NCBI GenBank assembly: GCA_964023205.1
Contig: OZ026833.1
Coordinates: 41,013,137-41,077,136, forward strand
Length of the DNA: 64,000 nucleotides
Direction: 5' to 3'
Source of the DNA: Lutraria lutraria
Taxonomy: Eukaryota; Mollusca; Bivalvia; Venerida; Mactridae
Both the position numbers and the translations under genes were made by a program. The notes beneath the pieces were generated by a model that had not been told where the DNA came from, ran no database searches, and worked only from the letters and a program-made list of their open reading frames with translations. Positions 12,398-24,918 of the stretch are shown here, one piece after another. Position 1 is the stretch's first letter, and each line of letters begins with the position of its first letter.

Positions 12398-12426
12398 GTT
12401 ATCTTATTTCCTTGTTTTTTCTTGTC
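12321..12426 (-). CDS. TEP/CD109-like exon 2: ATG and signal peptide
   Basis: Coding part is 12397-12321 (77 nt). The start AACATGG has A at -3 and G at +4, a favourable context. It encodes about 25 residues with a hydrophobic core (LGVYLATCLICIV) ending PTIAE, a typical cleavable secretion signal. The donor GTAAGT follows directly. Bases 12426-12398 are 5' UTR after an acceptor. A 22-bp tandem repeat begins about 30 bases into the following intron. Confidence 0.85.
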
Positions 12427-14195
12427 CTGTTGATAAAAACAATGTTTTGTTGATATAAGATTAATCAGGTAAACAAATTATGAGAATTCTCTAACCAAAA
12501 TATAAAATATTTTGAGCGACTCGATTAACGAGGTTTGATTAAGAAGGATGGGCGCCTCCATGATGCATACGTGTGTAGATAGCTTCTTTTCTAAAAACAA
12601 AACTTAATAATTACCACAAACTCTGAAAACTGATATTATGTACATAGATTGACTAATAAACACACGCTTCAAGTAACACGCTTGCTAGATGTGAGCATTT
12701 TTTGCAAGATTTTGGTTGTCATGTATTTCAAATGATAAATCGAATATTTAAACAGACAGCCCCGAGGCTGAATGTCGTGTAATTCAAATCTTAAGGTCGA
12801 TAAAGTTGCCAACTTACCGAACAAATGTCACTTGATTAAACTTGCGGCAATTAGGTCAATGGAAAAATAAAATCAATTGGTGCCTTTTAAAAAAATACAA
12901 TGGAGTTGTCTCCCTTGAGAAAAAGTACAATTTTTTTCGAAATTCAAAATCAGGTTTTAATGGATAATTAAAGAAATGTAGACCAGCTAGCTTCATACAA
13001 TTTATGCTAAAGTCATGCATAATAATATGCGTCAGATAAAGTGATATGTGATGTTAAAGAGTATTAGGGAGAAGGAATTAAGCTTACAATTGTATACTTT
13101 TTCATTCATAGTCATACTACTGCAACCATATTTCCAAATTAAACAACATTGATAAATAAAAGCAAGTTTTAAATGGTTAAATAACTGCGTATTAACTTGT
13201 TGAAATAAAGGCTTTGTGTATCATTAAATGAGCTTTAAAACGCGTGTATTGATGTCAATTTTAGTTCACTTGAAGCCGACGGCGATATGATGTTAACACA
13301 TTCAAACTGTAAACATTTTTAAACGTAAACACGCTAATGTCTTACTTGATGTAAAATATAAGGCGCAGACTTAAATTATATATTATACCCTATACATTTT
13401 TCTAGCTTGAAGATATTTTTGGACAGATCCATCGGAATTGGTTCTATAACATAATTATCTATCATCTCTGCTTCTAATATACACGAATAGTATTATATAT
13501 ACATTTATTAATTCCAGGCAATCTGAGGTTAAATCATTGTGTTTAATAAAGATTTAGTAACAGTATTACCATGGAATACCCATTACTACCGCCTGTGATT
13601 TTACATAGTTCTCAATATTATGTTGAAATGTTTAAACATATGTACACGGAATATAGCAAAACTGTCCAAAAAATGAATCAGTTCATAATAAATCGTTTGA
13701 AATTGTTCTTTATCATTTTGTGAATAGATTTCGCGAAAAATTATCTTCACATTCCGCATGAATTATTTTCGTTTATAATGAAAGCTGCTCTCCAATTGAT
13801 GTATTCTGTATATACGGGTGTTGTGTATCATGTATGGAACCAAAGAGATTAAGAAAACTATGTCATATCAATGGACGTACTTTACGTATGTGTACCTCAG
13901 TCACATTGCTCTGCGACATATTCTATTTTATCTTATTGAAGCCGTGCTTTTAAAGTATTGCATTAAATAGATTTTATGACATTTAGCTGCTTAAATAATA
14001 AAATGGTTTTGCTAGGCATCCTAACTTAGACAAAATTATACAGGAAAAAGCTATAGATAAAAATATTATCATTTATTATAAACATATATAAATCTGCAAT
14101 AAGTTCTCAGTTTATTAGTATAGATCTAATGATAATATTTTACCCTTTCATTATTATTTTTAATTAAAAACTTATTAAGCAGAACAAGCGCTTAC
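12427..14195 (-). other. 5'-UTR intron of the TEP/CD109-like gene; nothing else recognised
   Basis: AT-rich. I see no coding exon, tandem array or transposon end here. Donor at 14195, acceptor at 12427-12429. Confidence 0.45.
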
Positions 14196-14265
14196 CTATC
14201 TGGACTTGTCTTGATCAATTTCAATGAAAGTACTCACACTTCTTACGAAATCACACAATTTTATG
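14196..14265 (-). other. Predicted non-coding first exon (5' UTR) of the TEP/CD109-like gene
   Basis: A strong donor (CAGATAG then GTAAGC) ends this segment at 14196. A TATA-like box lies just upstream on the same strand. A matching acceptor (TCAACAG) opens the next exon at 12426, 29 bases before the ATG. The 5' end near 14262-14265 is estimated only from the TATA-to-start distance. The intron between (12427-14195) shows no coding sequence that I recognise. Confidence 0.5.
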
Positions 14266-14288
14266 AACCCTTGATTAAAATTCACTCG

Positions 14289-14297
14289 TATTTATAT
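14289..14297 (-). promoter_or_regulatory. TATA box of the TEP/CD109-like gene
   Basis: Read on the minus strand this is ATATAAATA. It lies about 25-30 bases upstream of the presumed start of the non-coding exon that ends in a good splice donor at 14196. The position relative to that exon is what makes it credible; TATA-like strings are common in DNA this AT-rich. Confidence 0.4.
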
Positions 14298-14555
14298 CGT
14301 TCCAGTTTATGTACCGCAGTGGTGAACGCCAACACCGCAAAAACCACGCGATGGAACGCGGTAGTACGGATACAAAATCTTTAAAGCGCCCCTTACACCA
14401 AACACACCAAATTCTAAAAACAATAACACAATACTTAGTAAAAAAAAGTTGTTCGCGTTTACGTCCAAACGTTACTATGGTGTCACGTTAAGTCGATTGA
14501 GAAATGCAACTGTATACGGCTATAAATAACGCTGGTCGTGCATGAACAGTCTCTG

Positions 14556-14563
14556 TGACGTCA
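14556..14563. promoter_or_regulatory. CRE-like palindrome TGACGTCA
   Basis: A perfect 8-base cAMP-response element (the CREB/ATF family site) lies about 260 bases upstream of the minus-strand TATA box. A second TATAAATA, on the plus strand at 14521-14528, sits next to it. The site could serve the TEP-like gene or a divergent transcript, or be chance. Confidence 0.3.
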
Positions 14564-16069
14564 GTAATGTTGTTGTTAGTTTGCCGAGCCTAGTGTCATT
14601 AAGCGTTAACAACACATGTTAAACTCGTCTTACATTGGTCCGTGGTAAATATTTACACGGTAATGTCAATTTATGAGTTTGTAGCTATCGGTAATATTTG
14701 GGAAAATTTCTTTTGACTAGCTAATCAAATTAACTTTTGTTGTCATTTGAGCATTTAAGAAACCCACACTAACAACTCTATTCAATCGACAACTCGATTT
14801 CCGCATAAACTTATTATGTTACCTATTACTTAGAAATTAACGTGTTCCCGGATTCTAACTGCCTGTTTGTACCAATCACACATATGACATCATGTAGGCG
14901 TTTACTGGTGCAAATCTTAGAGGAAATTATTATTCCATTTTTCTTAATTGCTTAAATAGCAAAATTAACATACTAAGCGAAGTGTGATCTAACTTGAGTC
15001 GAAAACATGATGCATTACATTGTAATATTTGTGTGTGTGTGTTTTATTAAATATTCAAACTTCTTAGCTTCAAGCGCTTTTATTTGAACAATACATCAAG
15101 GATTAAAACTGTTTTGCCCTCATTTTGAAACAGACATTTTATCATCATTCATACGCTTCGACAATGTTGCTGTTTATTTCAAATGTGTATCAATATAAAT
15201 GCATTAATGTGCGTTTTCCTTTTATAAATTCACGACCTCGGGTGTGCTTTATTTCCGAAATCATGTTTCTGATGATACATGATAATGAAACAGTTTGGTA
15301 CATGACATGTTGTTTTAAACATGGCCACTAAAATGGATCACAAAAGAAAATAATCTTTGAATGTGACTGACAATTCTCCGAGCTCCAGAGTCGATCAGCT
15401 GATATTTTTGTCGAACAATTAGACAGCGACAATAACATTTGTCTATTTTTTTGCAGCCCGGTTGATCGAAAACTGTACAAGAAGCATACATTTCTTTGAT
15501 GGGACTAATCCTCGTTACAGTTTCGATGAATTTCGACATCATGTTTGGCTGACGATACATTCTTTTGAAAAAATACTCACACATTGACTGATAAAAACTA
15601 TGGTGAGCATATATTTAGTTCGAGAACAAATAACTGTGACTGTTACTTCAACTCATCTATCCGTAACCATATCTAGAGAGGTTTGAACATTTTTTCTCTT
15701 CTGTTCTCAGTGTCAATTCCGCCATTTTGATTAGATTTTAATCGAGGTCAGAGCATGATTAGTCTGATTTTAGATCATATTTGTGATTCAATTAAACAAA
15801 CGTCCGAATCGCAATCATGATTTGTAATACTAATTCAGATTTGCGATAAAAAAAACACATCCCTGCATTGTATTCACACTGACTACCATAAGATTTCGTT
15901 TTAGATGGTTTAACTTTTTTTCAAATCATAATTGAATTATATACGGCGACCGGTTCAACTAACTAGTCTTCCTGACTGTATTCTAACCAATACAAACTTG
16001 GCCTTCAACATCGAACCGACAGCTTCTCCATTTATGGCGGAAAATTTACATTTTTTGTCAAATTTTCTT
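14564..16069. other. Intergenic, no recognised gene
   Basis: AT-rich DNA with a short GT microsatellite near 15030. A minus-strand open stretch at 15315-15584 is Cys-rich (six Cys, including CKKIDKCYCRC) but has no recognisable domain, start context or flanking exon, so I do not call it a gene. Confidence 0.4.
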
Positions 16070-16070
16070 T

Positions 16071-16140
16071 GCAACCATGATTCGAACCTGAAGCCCTCGA
16101 TTGCAAGTCCAGCAGCGGGATAACCACTGGACTACGGGTA
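16071..16140 (-). repeat. tRNA-like SINE head remnant
   Basis: On the minus strand GTAGTCCAGTGGTTATCCC resembles a Pol III A box. AGGTTCGAATCATGG resembles a B box about 45 bases on. The length is right for a tRNA-derived SINE head, but no cloverleaf closes cleanly, so it is not called a tRNA gene. Confidence 0.45.
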
Positions 16141-16141
16141 A

Positions 16142-17593
16142 TAGTAAATGACAGGCATATAAAAAGATAATAATGTATACAGTAGTATATCATAACAGGA
16201 ATTAAACTTGTTTACAATAACTTACAATATTTTTCAATATCAATTCAATATTTCTGCAAATAGAATTTGTTCATCCTTCGTGACGTTTCATTGCACCATG
16301 CATCAGGCGGTCAATTGTATACATGACAACGAGTGTTTACATTTGTTTTTAATGATTTATAATGAATTAATGAATACACTACGTTCCCGGGTTAAAATTG
16401 ATATTTTCAATGATTATTCATCTGTAAAAAAATGGTATTTTTTTTAGACGTCAACGCACGATAAAGAAATTTTGCATAAACATCCTTTAATGTATTGGCT
16501 AATACAGACATGATATATTGAAATGATATTTCCATGGAAACCGAAGAAAATGGCCACCTAGCGGACCGGTATGTTTTTCATTGATTTTCGCGTTATTTTC
16601 TGTATTGCTCCGATAATTTTGTATTTTAAGTTATGCAATTTATTTAACCACAATGCTGAATCATTTACAAATCCGAAAAAGTCAATAATATTTCATTTCG
16701 CCGTCATTAAATCTTAAAAGATGTCGAGCGAACTCCGTAGGGGTGGCAATTTATAATGCCAAAAAATGAGACATTTTTCTTTCAGTCGCGTCAATAGTGA
16801 AAAAACGGTCCGATGAATTTTTTTTTAAAACTCAGTAGAGATTCTTAAAGTTTGAAAGACTTTAAAAGAATAAATATAAATAGATGAGCGCGAGTTCGAG
16901 TGCCGATGTCAATCTAACATTTTCTCAGTGGTTGAACGTTTTATCAACAGCAATATCATTCGGCGACCTTTCCTGGTTTAACAGTTGAAGAAGACCCTTT
17001 GTAGAACTTCTACGTAGGCTAGCAGGAAAGCTTTCTCTCGTGTGATTTTTTTCTGGTCCCTGATGAGTGGTGAGACTCAAATCCGCAGCGGTGATGTAAT
17101 TACTAGTTAGTGACCTCAACAGGTTTCTGCTGCGCTAGTGGAGCTTGTGTTGCATAAAGCATACATATTTAAAATGACATTTCGTAATATATGACGTTAT
17201 CTGACGTGACATAATTGGATCTTAATAAGTTAATACTACATTAAGAAATCAAAACGAATTTTGAAATCAATGGAAGTGATTCATAATTTAAATACAAAAT
17301 GTATAATGAAACATACCATTTCGGGTGTATTTACTTAAAACCAGTTTGGTTTAATGTGACGTCATTACATGGTACATCGATTCGGTAACTGAATGATGAA
17401 GAATAATAATGAATGTGTTTTCAGTTTTATGCCTCAATAATTTTAGTGGCAAATTGTATTTTAAAGAACAATGTAATCACCAAGTATTGTGATTTATACC
17501 ACTATACCACACGGATAAAATAAATTAAATGTATGTTTTAGTGTAGACAGTTCATTCAAAGGGAACTTAAATCAACAAAACCAACATGCAATA
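16142..17593. other. Intergenic, nothing recognised
   Basis: AT-rich sequence. The open stretch at 16925-17119 (minus) has no recognisable domain. Confidence 0.35.
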
Positions 17594-17795
17594 TACTGTA
17601 GAATCATTAATTTTCGTTGGGGATTTAATTTCGTTGATCGGCTCATCCACGAAATCAAATCCCCACGAATTTAAATACAAAGATACGGTATTACTTTTCA
17701 AATATTAAAATCCACGAATTTATGTCCCCACGAAACAGCCATTTTAGTAAAAACCACGAAAATTGAGTCCAACGAAAATAAATGAAAATACAGTA
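17594..17795 (+). mobile_element. MITE-1 copy
   Basis: About 202 bp from TACTGTAGAATCATTAATTT to GAAAATACAGTA. It shares GGCTCATCCACGAAATCAAA and CCACGAAAATTGAG with the other copies. The best-preserved copy with the 11711 one; TACTGTA/TACAGTA ends are inverted. Confidence 0.8.
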
Positions 17796-18267
17796 CATGT
17801 TTGATACTTTATTTGTACAGTAGAGTAATGGTTTATTCAGAATTTCATTCGTACTTTAAGGGGACAAATACAACAACTTATAGAAACAGCATTACACGAA
17901 TTCTAAAATTACCCAGATGGCGCTTTAGCATTAATTAGTGATATTTAAGTGTTTCAAAGTCTGGTTCTGTCTTTAAAGCCAAAGTCTGGATTTTTAAATT
18001 TTGTGTTTTATGTATATCTGCTCTATGGGTAATGCTCCAGATTATCTCAGTGAACTTTAAGCCAATCAAACATCAAGGAGAGTGGGTTTACTAATTATGG
18101 TGTCCCTTTTAATAACGAGCACCAAACATTTTATTAAGTTTCAGTACTGTAGGTTCAAATCTTTGAAATCAACATCCAGTGACAATCAGACAGTCGACTT
18201 CCTTGGACATGTTAAAAGTAAAAACACTGAATACACTGTTGATTTGGATCCAATATATATATAGGCC

Positions 18268-19360
18268 TATAGAAGGGAAAGAACTTCGACAATTCGAATT
18301 TTCCAACGCGTGTTATAAACATTCATGTTATTGCAATGCAGTACAAAATATTTAACTCATATATAGTACAACGTATGGGCAACTCAACACGCTAACAGAA
18401 AATGTATACTTTTACTACCTTTAAAGATATTCTAAACTCGCTATTGAAGATTTTTCACTCGAAAAATGGTCAAATTTTACAGAACGACACACTGTCTTAA
18501 AATCGCAGCGTGTACAAATCTGTAGAGAAACTGATAAATTACAGGTAAAACTTCATGGAATGAGTCATAATTCATAACCAAACAGTATATTTATATAATA
18601 TATTGTATAATTTACTAACTGCTAATGATTTCACATCTCGGGATGCACTTCTAATAAAGAATTTACGTTTTTGTTCAGTTTGCGGATTCTTAATTTTGCT
18701 TCCTTGATAGGTCACGTGACAATCGCCTAACTCGTGATGAAAGCTTAATTCTGATAGGATGAGCGATACTGTGTGGTATTTTTTAGGTATGGTTCCCGAT
18801 AGCGTAGTGAAAAGGATAGAGTGCACAGGGTACAAGTAAATTGTAAACAAATACCAACGCAGTATCGCTCATGCAATCAGATTTAAGCTTTCATCACGAG
18901 TTAGGCGATTGTCATGTGACCCGTCATGGAAGTAAACTTCGAGTAGCCGGCTTATTGAACAAAAAAAATACGCAAATTCTTCGCTAAAAGAGCTTTCCGA
19001 GATGCGATATCATTGGAAGTTAGTATATTATAGTGTTTTATTAGGAATTAAGGCCCATTCTAAGAAGTTGTGTCAGTAATTTAACATTTCCACTCTGTAC
19101 ATGTATACCGGTATACACGCTGCGATTTTAAGACAGTGTGTCGTTTTGTAAAATTTGACCATTTTTTGAGTGGAAAATCTTCAATAGCGAGTTTAGGATA
19201 TCTTTAAAGGTAGTAAAAGTATACATTTTCTGTTAGCATGTTGAGTTGCCCATACGTTTCACTATATATGAGTTAAATATTTTGTACTGCATAGCAATAA
19301 CATGGAAGTTTATAACACGCGTTGGAAAATTCGAATTGTCGAAGTTCTTTCCCTTCTATA
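18268..19360. mobile_element. 1.1-kb foldback (long inverted repeat) element
   Basis: The left arm runs from TATAGAAGGGAAAGAACTTC to about 18780. The right arm runs from about 18850 to GAAGTTCTTTCCCTTCTATA. The arms are near-complementary for several hundred bases each, for example AATTCGAATTTTCCAACGCG against CGCGTTGGAAAATTCGAATT, and TAGGCGATTGTCA near the centre. The loop is about 70 bases. No transposase is seen, so it is probably a non-autonomous DNA transposon with very long terminal inverted repeats. Target duplications were not clear. Confidence 0.75.
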
Positions 19361-20739
19361 CATATACATGGGCTAGATCTACATGGGAAAAACATTTATA
19401 TAAATGGATTTTTTTTCGTGACAAACCCCTTTGGATACACACTGGTGCTGAAAATCATTGACCTCATAAGAGTTTTGTGCCATATTTAGATATGTAATGT
19501 AGCTTGGTCTGTTTGGTCATACTAGTATCATGATTCGCCATTTTATATATTTGAAAAATAAACCATAATTACCGTCGAGTAACCCTAAATCGTGCTACCT
19601 TCGTTTTTTATTTTTATACCGGAAATATTTACATAAAGCTCGCGCAATATTTTGTTGAATGACGTCATATCACGGAAGCCAGTAGTCTGGTTCCCGTCGT
19701 ACTATGCTACTTAATAACGTAGTGTAAGGAGCAGGTTATCCAGGCTAGGAAGCCAACTGCAGACACGACAAACCATTACGTCATGACATTGGATGACTGG
19801 TTCCGAGGCTGATATTTAAATAACGAAATGGAAGGAAAGGTTACATTCTTATAAATATGGTCGGAGACACATAAATGTAATGTTTTGTCAACTGTTAAAA
19901 AAGTCACCAAGTGGAACTAGAATCTAGTATATTGTCCCAAATTCAATACATTATCAATAAAAATGATATTTTCCACATACACATCAAAAGAATGTGTGAG
20001 CCACATTAAATAGAAATTTAGATATTATTTAATCATGATACTAGCCCACACCCAGTCAAACGCAGACATAGGTAATATTCACCAACCAACGACTCTAACA
20101 AACGTATATGAGATAGCTATAACTGTTGATGTACTATGCCGAAAGAAAAGATACAATAAACCAGATCTAAATAATTTAAAAACGGATCTAAAATAAACCT
20201 TGAAATACATAAAACTACATGTTAAATGGTATCTCTTATTGCAATATCGCCAATTTCGTTTTATTCAGGCATTTTGCTAAACCTCGCGAAAACCGTTCTA
20301 CCGTACTTAAAATGGAAGTCTGGTTTTGTACATGTATGAAAAATTGAAAATGGCTGCGTCCATGAGTTAGCAAGTAAAGCATACTTTTGAAATATATGGG
20401 AATATATTATACATATAACGTTGTGTTATTGATACGTTGTTTTGTTGTGCTTTTTTTAAACAATCTATTATTGAGCGCGCTTGATGTTTCCTTAACCAAT
20501 AACCTCACGGAACCTGGTTACTCGAGGGTAAATACTTAAATAGACCTACTGTGAAAAGTCAATTGCAAGTTATTTGAAACAAATACTATATTTGGTTGGT
20601 CTTCTATAAACCAATATTTGACGTAATTTACGTATTTTTGAACAGTGATAATTAATCTGTAAGTAGGAATATATTACACCAAATAGACTTAGAATAAATA
20701 TAACTGTATAATGCAGGGAACCGTACCTCGTAATTTTGA
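19361..20739. other. Intergenic, nothing recognised
   Basis: No coding similarity, tandem array or transposon end was seen. Confidence 0.35.
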
Positions 20740-22060
20740 CAATTATTACGTAGCCTGAGTTCCGCTGACAATTACGTAATGCCTCATAGATAATTTTTCA
20801 GAATTACATTTTGTATGTCTATGCATATTTTTATATATACATAATGAAGGGACGCCACTATGCTGAGTATTAAAAAACAACATTATCACGAGTTGTTTCC
20901 CTTGATTACAATTCGTCATAATGCCCATTTGTTGCAAAAATGACAAGCAGACTAATATATCTGTTTTATCGTCTGTGTGATTAAAATATGTTTGAAATGT
21001 TTTAAAACACTTCAAATTGTGTACAATAAAACATTTTTTGCATATTTTGTCAACACGGCTATTAAAATCACCAATTACATACACTGAACCTAATTGGTCA
21101 TATCATAGTCACACCGTTTTTTAAGATTTTAAATAAGTCCAGGTTTACAACATCATATGCAGGAAAATCTTAACATATAAGAACCACACATGAATATGCC
21201 CTGAGATAAACTGAAAAAATCGTTATCTAACTTAATCCAAATGACGGTATCTGAATGATTTGCACTACTTGAAAAACCATTGTTCAAATGTTTTTTATAA
21301 TAAAGCGGTATACCACCACTAGCTCGTTTAAGCATATGATTTTGGAATCTTCTAGAAAAATTCAGTAACTCAACGACGTTACCATTCAACTTAATATTAT
21401 AAAGTTTAGTTGCCCAAGTTTCTGACAGAAATATTATATCATATTTTGTGATAATATTTACAAAATTCATCACTACTCCTCTTCACACTCAACCGTTACT
21501 ATTCCAAGATAAGACACTTGATTCACCCTCGGCGCATCCCTAGCCAATCGTATTGCTGATGAGTTTCAAGTTTATAAAAGATGTGTCGTAAGAAATCCAC
21601 GCTTTAGACCCTTTTTAACGCACCTCTTTCATCTAAGAAACTAGCTTACTTCGTCTGAGACCTGTTTTTTTTTAAGGAAGGAAATTGTTTGGCATAAACT
21701 ATGTCGAACATTTCAGGCCACTGCCAGAGTTTCACACAATTTCCCGCTATCTGAATAGATTGAATTTAGTCACTATTAGTAGACTTCTATCCCATCTCTT
21801 TTCCCCAGTTCAGCGGACACGTTCGAATTTTTATTCGTTCAGAATCCACTAGCAAAGTTTACAAGAAAGTCTCGCATTAGATCTTCAGTGTTCTCCTGAT
21901 TATCTCCAAGAGACTCCTCAATATTACTGAACACCAAGTTGTTTCTCATTGACTGAGATTGGATGTATGTAAGTTCATCTTAAAGCTGACTGTTTGTTTT
22001 GGATTCTGACTCGTGCACCTTGGACGACAGCATAATCTAAATTAAAGTCTGTACTCCCTA
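20740..22060 (-). mobile_element. Degenerate non-LTR retrotransposon: ORF1 and endonuclease
   Basis: Minus strand. Near 22040-21840 a frame reads QSMRNNLVFSNIEE followed by ENTEDLMRDFL, the RNA-binding core typical of L1-type ORF1 proteins. From 21473 to 21153 comes an APE-type endonuclease start (DIIFLSETW, then SGGIPLYYKKHL and a Trp-Ile-Lys-Leu-Asp strand). From 21084 downward VIGDFNSR, its catalytic Asp/Asn motif, appears in another frame. Frames are broken by stops and indels. No reverse transcriptase follows to the left, so the copy is truncated. Confidence 0.7.
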
Positions 22061-22103
22061 TTTTCTCTTTAGTAACATTAATTCTACTTGCAGTTTTCAC
22101 ACG

Positions 22104-22250
22104 TCTCTTTATGTGAGAGAGTAGGCAGTTGCTTACGGAGGATGGGAGTCTAGTACTGGTTCTTCCCAGGAAAGATGGTTAGGTGAACTGTCCGCCTCAT
22201 ATAACTCTGACCGTTGAAAAGGAGAGTAACACTCGATATAAACAAACAAA
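22104..22250 (+). mobile_element. SINE family A, 3' fragment
   Basis: Matches the body and tail of the copy at 40208 (GTAGGCAGTTGCTTACGGAG, GGATGGGAGTCTAG, CCGCCTCATAT). It lacks the tRNA-like head. Confidence 0.75.
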
Positions 22251-22405
22251 ACTTACAGTTTTCAAGTTTTTGTATGAACTTTTCTAAAACAACATTACCT
22301 TTTGAATACTATCTAGATAAAATTTCTTTTAAATTTCGGAAACCTTTTTCACAATTAAGACTATCTGAAGAAGATTTTTGTGTTGAAGCAACTGTCGTGT
22401 AATTT

Positions 22406-23590
22406 ATGAAGTTAATGAGAAATGAAATATTTGGTATCTTGTATAGACTGTGCAAATTTGTATATGAAGCACTTGTAATAAGATGGTGCGATATTTTAGC
22501 GTCCTTACAGGCAACGACAGATAGAGAAGGAAGTATTTCAGCGGAAAGCTACATTGACTGTGCGCTGAAAGGATTCCATGATAAGGTGGGTCTCTAAGGA
22601 CCAGACCAGACGCTCTGGTTGGTAAAACAACGATTTTCTTTTGGCCAGGCCTAGAGGAGGATGTTATCAGGAAAGCACAGAACTGTCCAAACTGCTTGAG
22701 AAGAAGGACACTAACCAACTAAAGCTCAGGCTCACACTGTGCCATTCCAGAGTACGCACCCAATGGAACTGGTTTGTATCGATTGCCTTTCACTGGAAAG
22801 ATCAAATGAGTATGAGAATATACTTGTTAATACAGGTAACTTTACTCGCTACGCACAAGCCATTCCAAGGGTACAGATTAATGCAAGAGTTCTGTTTGAG
22901 AACTTCGTTACACACTAGTCGCTTCATGCAAGACTACATAGCGACCAGGGAAGAAACTTCGAGAGTGGAGTCATCCGGGAACTATGCAAGATTGCAGGGG
23001 TGGAGAAGACCAGAACTACACATTTTCACCCAATGGGGAATGGGGTCACAGAGAGATTCAATGCCACATTACTTGGTATGTTAGGCACATCAGATCAGGG
23101 AGGGAAGTCGAGTTGGAAGGGATTATGTGAAGCCGCTAATTCATGCATATAACTCCACTTGACATGAATCCATCGGCTTTTCACTACACTATCTTCTATT
23201 CGGATGGCACCCATGACTGGCGATTGATGCGTTTCTTGGAGTGAAAGATACTACATCCCATGCCAGCAGCAAAGCCATAATGCCGACAAACCGATGGAGA
23301 GGTTGGATTACGCTTACCAGGTAGCCAAGCTGAATTCAAATAAGCAGTCAGAACGGCACAAGAAGTACTGTGATGGTAAGATTCGGCATTCGTCATTACA
23401 GGCTGGGGACCGAGTGCTCATCAAGAATGTAACCCCGAAGGGAAAGCTTGAAGACAAGTGGCAACGCGAACTCTACCTGGTGACAGACATACCGGATCCT
23501 AAGGTGCCAGTCTATAGGGTCAAGAAAGAGAATGGAAAGGGAACAGTCTAGACACTTCACAGGAAGCCGCTCCTATCATTAAATTCAATT
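22406..23590 (+). pseudogene. Decayed Ty3/gypsy retrotransposon integrase
   Basis: Plus-strand pieces in three frames follow integrase order. First is a GILYRLCKFV lead-in. Then comes the zinc-binding region ending NCPNC, preceded by FFWPGLEEDV. Next is the core, with HFHPMGNGVTERFN (integrase catalytic-core signature) near 23020-23070. Last is a C-terminal GDRVLIKNVTPKGKL and PVYRVKKENG segment at about 23410-23540. Several stops and frameshifts interrupt it, so it is inactive. No reverse transcriptase or clear LTRs were recognised on either side. Integrases of this type insert the cDNA copy of the element. Confidence 0.8.
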
Positions 23591-24486
23591 CTATACGAAG
23601 ATAACATCACGAAGACCCAGAAGGCGAGTCCAAGTCATAGGAAGTATACACCAAATGTACAGAAGAAGGAGGAAGTCCATATATCTTTAGATACAGAGTC
23701 TGACAGTGATTCCGATACTAGTAGTAGCGAGAGTATCCCGAGGTATATAAAACCACCGATGAGAAGACCGGTACCAGCGCCCTGTGTCAATAGTTCACGA
23801 CCAGGACACCCAAGTAACATCACACATGCTACTTGTGACGGTAATTCTAGTAGTTATACTGGTAGGTCAAACCTTGAAATCAGAGGGATATACCTAGTTT
23901 TAGAAAAAGTTACTAAAGTTTTTCTAGGTCCTTATCTAGTAAACATGAGTTTAACATTTCAGACATGGTCTATTCGAACCACAGAGGTCTAAGGTCTGAG
24001 ATTCATATGAAGACACCAGTCGGCAGGTTTTACAACAGTCCGAGCAGTCTGCTGATGTTGAACCTCTTCCAACGACGAGACCTGGAGGAGAGAAAGAAAA
24101 ACGCCAGTCCGATACGGAGAATGGGTTTATCCGATAAACGCACAAGGGAATTTTATTCAACAACAGGAGATTTATTAAGTAAAACAGGGGAGAACGTGAT
24201 TTGTTTTCAAATTCAGTATGTTTTGTTTCAGTTGAATTTGCATTCTTCGGTTTGATTGATTACAGACACCTTAATGAATTGGTTACCGTTGCGCATACAT
24301 GTGATTAAGTTTATGCAGTATGTTTTATATTGTTTTAATACTGTTGTACAGTTAGTAAATGCTATTGTCCATTATATCATTGTTCCAAGATTATTGGGGA
24401 CAGCACCTTTAATGGATATATTTATGTTTTAATGTGTTCCGAACATAAGGTACCTTTATTTCAGTCATGTGGATCATGCAATTTTT
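23591..24486. other. Sequence downstream of the integrase; possible end of the same element
   Basis: A Ser/Asp-rich frame (SESLSDSV-like on one strand, TESDSDSDTSSSE-like on the other) crosses 23680-23740. I see no confident LTR or polypurine tract. It may be the 3' part of the Ty3/gypsy copy. Confidence 0.3.
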
Positions 24487-24583
24487 GTTTGTTTATAACG
24501 AGTTTTACGCCCCTTTTCAACAGTCAAGAGTCTTATGCGGCGGACAGTTCACCTAAGCACTGTTCTATGAAAGAACCAGTATT
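24487..24583 (-). mobile_element. SINE family A, fragment
   Basis: Minus-strand match to the tail of family A (CCCCTTTTCAACAGTC, CGGACAGTTCACCTAAGCA on the plus strand). Confidence 0.7.
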
Positions 24584-24918
24584 TGACGCAAATGCAAACT
24601 TGTTGGATTTATGTAAGGGATATAAGTCTTACATATATGTAAAATATGTTCATATTGGTTATATACCATTAATTTCTGGATGCAGTCATTTTATAGTGAA
24701 ATTGGTGATAACAGATACAGCAGAATTGTATTTGAAATATAGTTGTGGTATTTAATTAGATCTTCAAATGCATGTTTAGTAAGTATAAGATAAATGATTG
24801 ATATGTTGATGTGCTGTTTAAACATGAAATGTGTATAATTTGAATCTATATTATGATTTCACGCTGAGGTTATCATTATATATGTTTAGGATATCAATTT
24901 AGTACGAGGCCTATCTGC

